64,000 nucleotides of DNA from Streptosporangium subroseum (GTDB lineage Bacteria; Actinomycetota; Actinomycetes; Streptosporangiales; Streptosporangiaceae), in contig NZ_FZOD01000031.1 in the NCBI RefSeq assembly GCF_900188345.1, forward strand, positions 37,371 through 101,370, read 5' to 3'. The position numbers and the translations under genes were made by a program. Of the stretch, positions 59,396-64,000 are shown one piece after another (position 1 is the first letter of the stretch; each line of letters opens with the position of its first letter). Under the pieces are notes generated by a model, which was not told the DNA's origin, did not search any database, and was given only the letters and a program-made list of their open reading frames with translations.

Positions 59396-60831
59396 GCCGG
59401 GCCGACGGTTTCGACGCCGTCGTGGTCGGTTCGGGCCCCAACGGGCTGGTCGCCGCCGTCACCATGGCGGAAGCGGGACGGCGCGTCCTGCTGGTGGAGG
59501 CCGCCGACCGGTTCGGCGGCGGGCTGCGCACGGAGGAGCTCACACTTCCCGGATTCCACCACGACGTCTGCGCCACCGTGCTGCCTCTCGCACTGGCCTC
59601 CCCGGCGTTCCGGGAACTGGACCTGGAGAAGGGCACGGTGGAGTGGGCGCATCCCCCCGTTCCCGCCGCCCATCCCCTGGACGGGCGCTCCGCCGTACTC
59701 ATCCATCGAGATCTGGACCGCACCGCGCGCTCGCTCGGACGGGACGCGGCGGCCTGGCGGGCCACCGTGGGCGCGACCTCCCGAGGAGGCAGCCGGCTGG
59801 TCGACACCCTGCTCTCCCCGCTGGCTCTGCCCAGGGCTCCGCTGCGTGCGGCCCGCTTCGCGGCAGCGGGCGCGCTGCCCCTGACCTGGCTCGCCCGCTC
59901 CGCGTTCCGCACCACGGAGGCTCGCGCGGCCCTCGCGGGCATGGCCGCCCACTCGATGCTCGATCTCCGCGCGCCCATCACCGCCGGCTACGGCCTGCTC
60001 CTGGCGGCCCTGGCCCACCAGGTCGGCTGGCCGGTGGTCCGGGGCGGTTCGCAGGTGCTCGCCGACGCCCTCGTCGCCCGTATCGTGCGGAGCGGCGGGG
60101 AGGTCGTCTCCGGCCAGACCGTCCGCAGCCTGGACGAGCTTCCCGACGCCGCCTCGGTCCTTCTCGACCTCACACCGCGCCAGGTGGTCGCCGTGGCGGG
60201 TCACAGGCTGCCTCAGGGCTACCGTCGGCGGCTGGAACGCTACCGGTACGGGCCCGGCGTCTTCAAAATCGACTGGGCGCTCTCGGGTCCCGTCCCCTGG
60301 ATCGACCCGGCCGTGGCCGGCGCCGGCACCGTCCACCTCGGCGGCACCCTGGAGGAGATCGCCGCGAGCGAGGCGACGGTCGCGCGGGGAGGGCATCCCG
60401 AACGTCCGTACGTCCTGCTCGTCCAGCCCTGCGTGGCCGACGGCACGCGCGCGCCCGCCGGGTCGCACGTCCTGTGGTCCTACTGCCACGTGCCGAACGG
60501 CTCCGGGATGGACATGACCGGGGCGATCGAAGCCCAGATCGAACGGTTCGCACCGGGATTCCGCGACCTTGTCCTGGCGCGGAGCGTGATGGGCCCGGCG
60601 GCCATGGAGGCGCACAACGCCAACCTGGTCGGCGGCGACATCGGGGGCGGCTCGGCGCGGCTGAGCCAGTTCGTGGGCCGACCGGCCTATTCGCCTCATC
60701 CGTGGGCGACCCCGGTGCCCGGGCTCTACCTGTGCTCGGCGAGCACTCCGCCCGGCGCGGGCGTTCACGGCATGGGCGGCCGTCAGGCGGCCCGGCTCGC
60801 ACTCAGGAGGGCGGGTTCCATGGCGGAGTGA
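59392..60831 (+). CDS. FAD-dependent oxidoreductase (phytoene-desaturase-like)
   Basis: 479 residues, ATG overlapping the kinase stop (ATGA). FAD-binding VVVGSGPNGLVAAVTMAEAG and the second glycine motif DRFGGGLRTEE near the N-terminus; the C-terminal GLYLCSASTPPGAGVHGMGG is typical of the phytoene-dehydrogenase/amine-oxidase superfamily. Substrate unknown. It ends the signalling operon, a surprising partner for a two-component ABC system. Confidence 0.9.
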   Translation: MSRADGFDAVVVGSGPNGLVAAVTMAEAGRRVLLVEAADRFGGGLRTEELTLPGFHHDVCATVLPLALASPAFRELDLEKGTVEWAHPPVPAAHPLDGRSAVLIHRDLDRTARSLGRDAAAWRATVGATSRGGSRLVDTLLSPLALPRAPLRAARFAAAGALPLTWLARSAFRTTEARAALAGMAAHSMLDLRAPITAGYGLLLAALAHQVGWPVVRGGSQVLADALVARIVRSGGEVVSGQTVRSLDELPDAASVLLDLTPRQVVAVAGHRLPQGYRRRLERYRYGPGVFKIDWALSGPVPWIDPAVAGAGTVHLGGTLEEIAASEATVARGGHPERPYVLLVQPCVADGTRAPAGSHVLWSYCHVPNGSGMDMTGAIEAQIERFAPGFRDLVLARSVMGPAAMEAHNANLVGGDIGGGSARLSQFVGRPAYSPHPWATPVPGLYLCSASTPPGAGVHGMGGRQAARLALRRAGSMAE

Positions 60832-60951
60832 GGTCCGTCCTGTAGCCACTTTTTTGTGGGTACTTGTCGGCGGGCCGGGGCGGCCTGAAGCTTGGTCGTG
60901 GGCGGCCTGCGGGTCGTCAGATCCAGATGAGACGGGGAGGTTGGCGGTGCA

Positions 60952-61302
60952 TCAGGAGACCGGTTCGAACTCGGCCAGCTTCTCCAGGCGGCGGTGGCCC
61001 CAATCGGAAAGCGGCGCCAGCGCTTCGGAGAGTTCGCGGCCGAACGCGGTCAGGGAATACACGGTTTTCAGTGGCCGCACATCGTGCACCTCCCGGTGGA
61101 CCAGTCCGTCGGTCTCCATCTCCCGGAGTGTCTGAGTCAGCACCTTCTCGGTGAGGCCCGGCAGCCGCCGGCGCAGCTCGCCGGGACGGTGCGGACCGGA
61201 TTCCAGGAGCCAGAGCAGAATCGTCTTCCACTTGCCGTCGATCACGGCGATCGCGGCGGTCACTCCGCAGACATTGGGGTCCTGGGCCCGGCTACGCGTC
61301 AT
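60952..61302 (-). CDS. HxlR-family transcriptional regulator
   Basis: 116 residues from ATG 61300-61302 (in-frame ATGs at 61317 and 61323 also possible). HxlR winged helix: VIDGKWKTILLWLLESGP, RPGELRRRLPGLTEKVLTQ, LREMETDGLVHREVHD and VYSLTAFGRELS. Cys19 lies in the N-terminal NVCG and may be redox- or aldehyde-sensitive as in some family members. It is divergent from the imine-reductase-like gene by 49 bp and probably controls it. Confidence 0.92.
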   Translation of the reverse strand: MTRSRAQDPNVCGVTAAIAVIDGKWKTILLWLLESGPHRPGELRRRLPGLTEKVLTQTLREMETDGLVHREVHDVRPLKTVYSLTAFGRELSEALAPLSDWGHRRLEKLAEFEPVS

Positions 61303-61351
61303 CTCATCCCATCTCATCGCCATGTGCTCATTCGTCGTGAGGAGTTGAAGC

Positions 61352-62239
61352 ATGACCTCGTCCACCGAACAGTCTGCCGTCACCGTGCTCGGTCTGGGGC
61401 CGATGGGCCGGGCCCTGGCCGGCGCCTTCCTGGACGCCGGCCTGCGGACCACGGTCTGGAATCGGACGCCGGGCAAGGATCGGGAATTGGTCGAGCGGGG
61501 TGCGGTCGGCGCCCGATCACCCGAAACGGCGGTCGCCGCAAGCAGGTTGACCGTGGTCTGCGTGGTGAACTACGACGCGGCGGACGCCATCGTGCGGCGC
61601 GGCGCGGTCACCGACGCGCTCAAGGGGCGCACCGTGGTGAACCTGACCGCCGACGTCCCCGACCGGGCCCGGAGCACCGCGACCTGGGCCGCCGAGCACG
61701 GCATCGAATACCTGGACGGCGCGATCATGACGCCGACCACGACCATCGGGACCCCGGCCGCGACGTTCCTCTACAGCGGCCCCGAGGAGCTTTACCGCCG
61801 GCACCGGCCGGTGCTGGACGCCTTGGGTGGCACCCACACTCACCTCGGTGAGGAAATCGGCCGGGCGGCCGCATACGACGTCGCCTTGCTCGACATCTTC
61901 TGGACCGCGATGGCGGGTTATGCGCACGCACTGGCGGTGGCGAGGGCCGAGGGGATCACCGCCCGGGAGCTGGCACCGTTCGCCAGAGGCATCGGCACGA
62001 TCCTTCCGCCGATCTTTGAGCAGGAGGCGGAGGAAGTGGACAGCGGGAGGTTCTCCGGTGAGGGCAATCCGATCACCTCGGCGGTGTCGTCCATGGCCCA
62101 TATCGTCCACATCTCCGAGGCCCATGGCATCGACGCGGGTGTGATGCGTGCGGCCGAAGGCCTGGCGCGCCGCGCCATCGGACGGGGTCACGGCGCGGAC
62201 GGGTTCCTCCGGATCACCGAGATCCTGAACCCTCGCTGA
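61352..62239 (+). CDS. Imine-reductase-like NADP(H)-dependent oxidoreductase
   Basis: 295 residues, ATG after GAGGAG. Rossmann motif GLGPMG (14-19), NRTPGK for NADP preference, the hinge helix, and a C-terminal NAD_binding_11 domain. The AAAYDVALLDIFWTA segment (Tyr175, Asp176, Asp181) is as in imine reductases and related 6-phosphogluconate-dehydrogenase-like enzymes. The true catalytic residue cannot be fixed by eye. Paired with a divergent HxlR regulator. Confidence 0.85.
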   Translation: MTSSTEQSAVTVLGLGPMGRALAGAFLDAGLRTTVWNRTPGKDRELVERGAVGARSPETAVAASRLTVVCVVNYDAADAIVRRGAVTDALKGRTVVNLTADVPDRARSTATWAAEHGIEYLDGAIMTPTTTIGTPAATFLYSGPEELYRRHRPVLDALGGTHTHLGEEIGRAAAYDVALLDIFWTAMAGYAHALAVARAEGITARELAPFARGIGTILPPIFEQEAEEVDSGRFSGEGNPITSAVSSMAHIVHISEAHGIDAGVMRAAEGLARRAIGRGHGADGFLRITEILNPR

Positions 62240-62314
62240 GGAGATCCTCCCGTGGCGTCCTGTGGGGCGAATACTGCAACGGCCTCATCGACCGGACGCT
62301 TCTCCCCCGATCTC

Positions 62315-62470
62315 TCGCACTCGGACGGATGAGATCCAGCGGCGCCGGAGTGAGGTCGTCCTGGCGGACACAGACCACGGCGCCACGGGTCTCGCGCTCA
62401 GACGGGCAGGGCCCGCAGCACCGCCGGGGTGAGATCGTCCTTGCGGACATAGGCCACGGCGCCGCAGGTC
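62315..62470. repeat. 77-bp duplication of the receiver gene 3' end
   Basis: Copy 1 (62315-62391, intergenic) and copy 2 (from 62392, inside the receiver CDS) share TGAGxTCGTCCTxGCGGACA and CCACGGCGCC. In the receiver frame copy 1 still reads AVVCVRQDDLTPAPL against AVAYVRKDDLTPAVL in the gene. Confidence 0.85.
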
Positions 62471-62772
62471 CCCGCGTCCGGGGGAAGGTCCTCCACCGCG
62501 TAGGTCGACAGCAGCACGATCGTGATCTCGGGTGCGTGGGCGAGGATGCGGCGGGTCGCCTCGATCCCGCTGATGCCGGGAAGGTTGATGTCCATCAGGA
62601 TCATGCCGGGTCGGGCCGCCGTGGCCATCTCGAAGGCGTCCTCACCGCTAGCCGCCTCGCCCACCACGCGCCACCCGGGCAGGAGGCGGACGAGGGAGCG
62701 CGCAACCGACCGGAACGGGGCCTGGTCGTCCACGATAAGCACGTCAACCGTGGACGCCGTCACGATGGCCAT
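62398..62772 (-). CDS. Stand-alone response-regulator receiver
   Basis: 124 residues, a receiver domain with no output domain. Asp15-Asp16, phospho-Asp61 in LMDINLPG, Ser/Thr near 93 and Lys111 in YVRKDDL. ATG with GGAAAGG upstream. Could be a phosphorelay or sink component, or act by protein contact. A decayed copy of its last 25 codons follows its stop, so loss of an earlier output domain by rearrangement is possible. It lies downstream of and in line with the NarL-type regulator at 63027. Confidence 0.88.
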   Translation of the reverse strand: MAIVTASTVDVLIVDDQAPFRSVARSLVRLLPGWRVVGEAASGEDAFEMATAARPGMILMDINLPGISGIEATRRILAHAPEITIVLLSTYAVEDLPPDAGTCGAVAYVRKDDLTPAVLRALPV

Positions 62773-62890
62773 TCGCCTTTCCCCAACGCTGTCACCTCTT
62801 CAGTCTTCCCCAACCCCAGACGCACTCCAAGGGTGTGACCACCACGGTCCCGGCGTGCCAGCACCCCGTACGGATGATCACATGGCCACC

Positions 62891-63042
62891 GTTCCACCTG
62901 GGCGGACGGATCCGTGCCGGTGGTCAGGGGGACGGACGGATGCGTGCCCGCACTTGATGCCGACGGCTGTCGGGCGGCTGTCACACCTGGACGGACGGGT
63001 GCTCACCGATCGTCGCGGGACTGCTGTCACACCTGGGCGGAC
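62891..63042. repeat. Repeat seeded from the NarL-type regulator stop
   Basis: TCACACCTGGGCGGAC (63027-63042, the last codons and stop of the regulator) recurs as TCACACCTGGACGGAC at 62981-62996 and as CCACCTGGGCGGAC at 62894-62907, with GACGGACGGATGCGTGCC between. The 254-bp spacer 62773-63026 holds nothing else recognisable. Confidence 0.75.
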
Positions 63043-63692
63043 AGGTAGAGCAGCACCGCCATGACCCGGCGGTTGATGTCCGGTTCGGGACCGAGGCCGA
63101 GCTTGGGAAACAGGGTGTTGATGTGTTTCTCCACCGCCCGCTCGGTGAGGGAAAGCGCCATTCCCACGGCCGCGTTGCTCTTGCCCTGCGCGATGTGGGC
63201 CAGCACCTCGCGCTCCCTCGGGGTCAGGCCGGCAAGGGGCGAGGACCGCGCGTGGATCGAGTCGGCGACCAGAGCCTCGACCACGGCGGGGTCGATGACC
63301 GAACCGCCCCTGGCCACCGAGCGAACCGCCTCGATCAGCTCGCGGGGGTCGCTGAGCCGTTCCTTGAGCAGATAGGCCCGCCCGGCGCTGCCGGAGGCGA
63401 GCAACGGCGTCGCGTACGCGGGCTCGGCATATTGGGAGAGCACCACCACTCCGGTGCCCGGGTGGGTCTGATGGAGCCGGATGGCCGCCTGGATCCCCTC
63501 GTCGGTGAACGTGGGCGGCATCCGGATATCGGTCACCACCACGTCGGGGACGTGCTCGCCGACCGCCGTCAGCAGGCCGGGCAGGTCGGCGCAGGTGGCG
63601 ACCACCTCAAGGTCGTCTCGCAGGTCGAGCACCCGCCGCACGCCCTCCCGCACCAGCAGGGAGTCCTCCGCGATGACGATCCGTATGACCAC
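63027..63692 (-). CDS. NarL/LuxR-family response regulator
   Basis: 221 residues, GTG start (63690-63692). Receiver with Glu9-Asp10, phospho-Asp55 in VTDIRMPP and Lys110; LuxR helix-turn-helix LTPREREVLAHIAQGKSNAAVGMAL, then AVEKHINTLFPKLGL. The receiver is a close relative of that in the cyclase fusion at 50162 (shared RMPPTF-DEGI and PGTGVVVLSQY), so both may answer similar HisKA_3 kinases. A TAGGCT 6 bp before the GTG and no ribosome binding site suggest a leaderless transcript. Confidence 0.95.
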   Translation of the reverse strand: MVIRIVIAEDSLLVREGVRRVLDLRDDLEVVATCADLPGLLTAVGEHVPDVVVTDIRMPPTFTDEGIQAAIRLHQTHPGTGVVVLSQYAEPAYATPLLASGSAGRAYLLKERLSDPRELIEAVRSVARGGSVIDPAVVEALVADSIHARSSPLAGLTPREREVLAHIAQGKSNAAVGMALSLTERAVEKHINTLFPKLGLGPEPDINRRVMAVLLYLSAQV

Positions 63693-63740
63693 GGACGCAG
63701 CCTAACCGCATGACCACGGGCAACCCATCACTTTTCGTCC

Positions 63741-63906
63741 ACCGTGCGCGCGGACGCGTGAACGCCGCCAACCAGCCCGCTCGGATCCCTCTCCCACCGG
63801 GCAGACCCGGGGCCTTCCCCGTCGTCTACCGTGCGCGGACGCCGTCCACGGGCCTGCCTCCGGCCCACCCGGATCCCTTTCCCACCGGGTAGATCCGCGA
63901 CCCGCT
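63741..63906. repeat. 87-bp imperfect tandem duplication
   Basis: Units start at 63741 and 63828 (ACCGTGCGCG). They share CGGATCC-CT-TCCCACCGGG and CGGACGC. No gene was seen in 63693-64000. Confidence 0.7.
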
Positions 63907-64000
63907 CGGCCCGCCCTGACCGCGTGGACCCGTGACCGTTCCCCATCGGCCCGCCCTGACCGCGTGGACCCGTGACCGTTCCCCATCGGCCCGCCCTGAC
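63907..64000. repeat. 40-bp perfect tandem repeat at the window edge
   Basis: 63921-63960 and 63961-64000 are identical, preceded by a partial copy from 63907 (CGGCCCGCCCTGAC). The array continues beyond the window. Confidence 0.95.

Overview
The window comes from a high-GC Gram-positive actinomycete, most likely of the Streptosporangiales or a near relative (inferred). The grounds are strong G+C bias, frequent GTG/TTG starts, 4-bp stop/start overlaps, and ribosomal, RpoB/RpoC and NusG proteins of clear actinobacterial type.

Bases 1-18400 are the conserved transcription/translation block, all on the minus strand. Read 5' to 3' it runs tRNA-Trp, secE, nusG, rplK, rplA, a LppX-type lipoprotein, rplJ, rplL, two small Mce-associated-like membrane proteins, rpoB, rpoC, rpsL, rpsG, fusA and the start of tuf. 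Several terminators, an L10 leader and good promoters for rpsL and rpoB can be read directly. RpsL and RpoB carry drug-sensitive residues.

Bases 18400-34050 hold aspC and then an unusual cluster of five paralogous STAND-type P-loop/TPR ATPases (A-E). Each stops at the end of its repeat domain and lacks the LuxR helix-turn-helix common in this family. Among them sit an adenosine deaminase and an ECF sigma factor with an overlapping membrane anti-sigma-like protein.

Bases 34100-48000 are mixed accessory genes: a methyltransferase; a secreted protein beside an OmpR-type two-component system; a long acyl-CoA dehydrogenase; a small very basic protein with its own promoter and terminator; a thiolase under a TetR-like palindrome; a MarR/kinase pair divergent from an SDR/membrane protein/SGNH-hydrolase operon; a relic of an MFS transporter; an excisionase-like regulator; and a SUMF1-domain protein.

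Bases 48000-60830 form a candidate cyclic-nucleotide signalling island. A metallo-beta-lactamase-fold hydrolase and a cyclic-nucleotide-binding-domain protein are divergent from an operon encoding a receiver/LuxR-like/class III cyclase fusion, a MacB-type ABC ATPase, two large FtsX-like permeases, a histidine kinase and an FAD oxidoreductase. The window ends with a HxlR regulator divergent from an imine-reductase-like enzyme, then two response regulators.

A striking recurrent feature is that the last codons and stop codon of at least eight genes (fusA, STAND A, thiolase, SUMF1, MBL hydrolase, ABC ATPase and both final response regulators) are tandemly repeated into the neighbouring intergenic DNA. 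Related in-frame tandem repeats expand several proteins (MBL hydrolase, permease 1, anti-sigma-like protein, STAND E, NusG).
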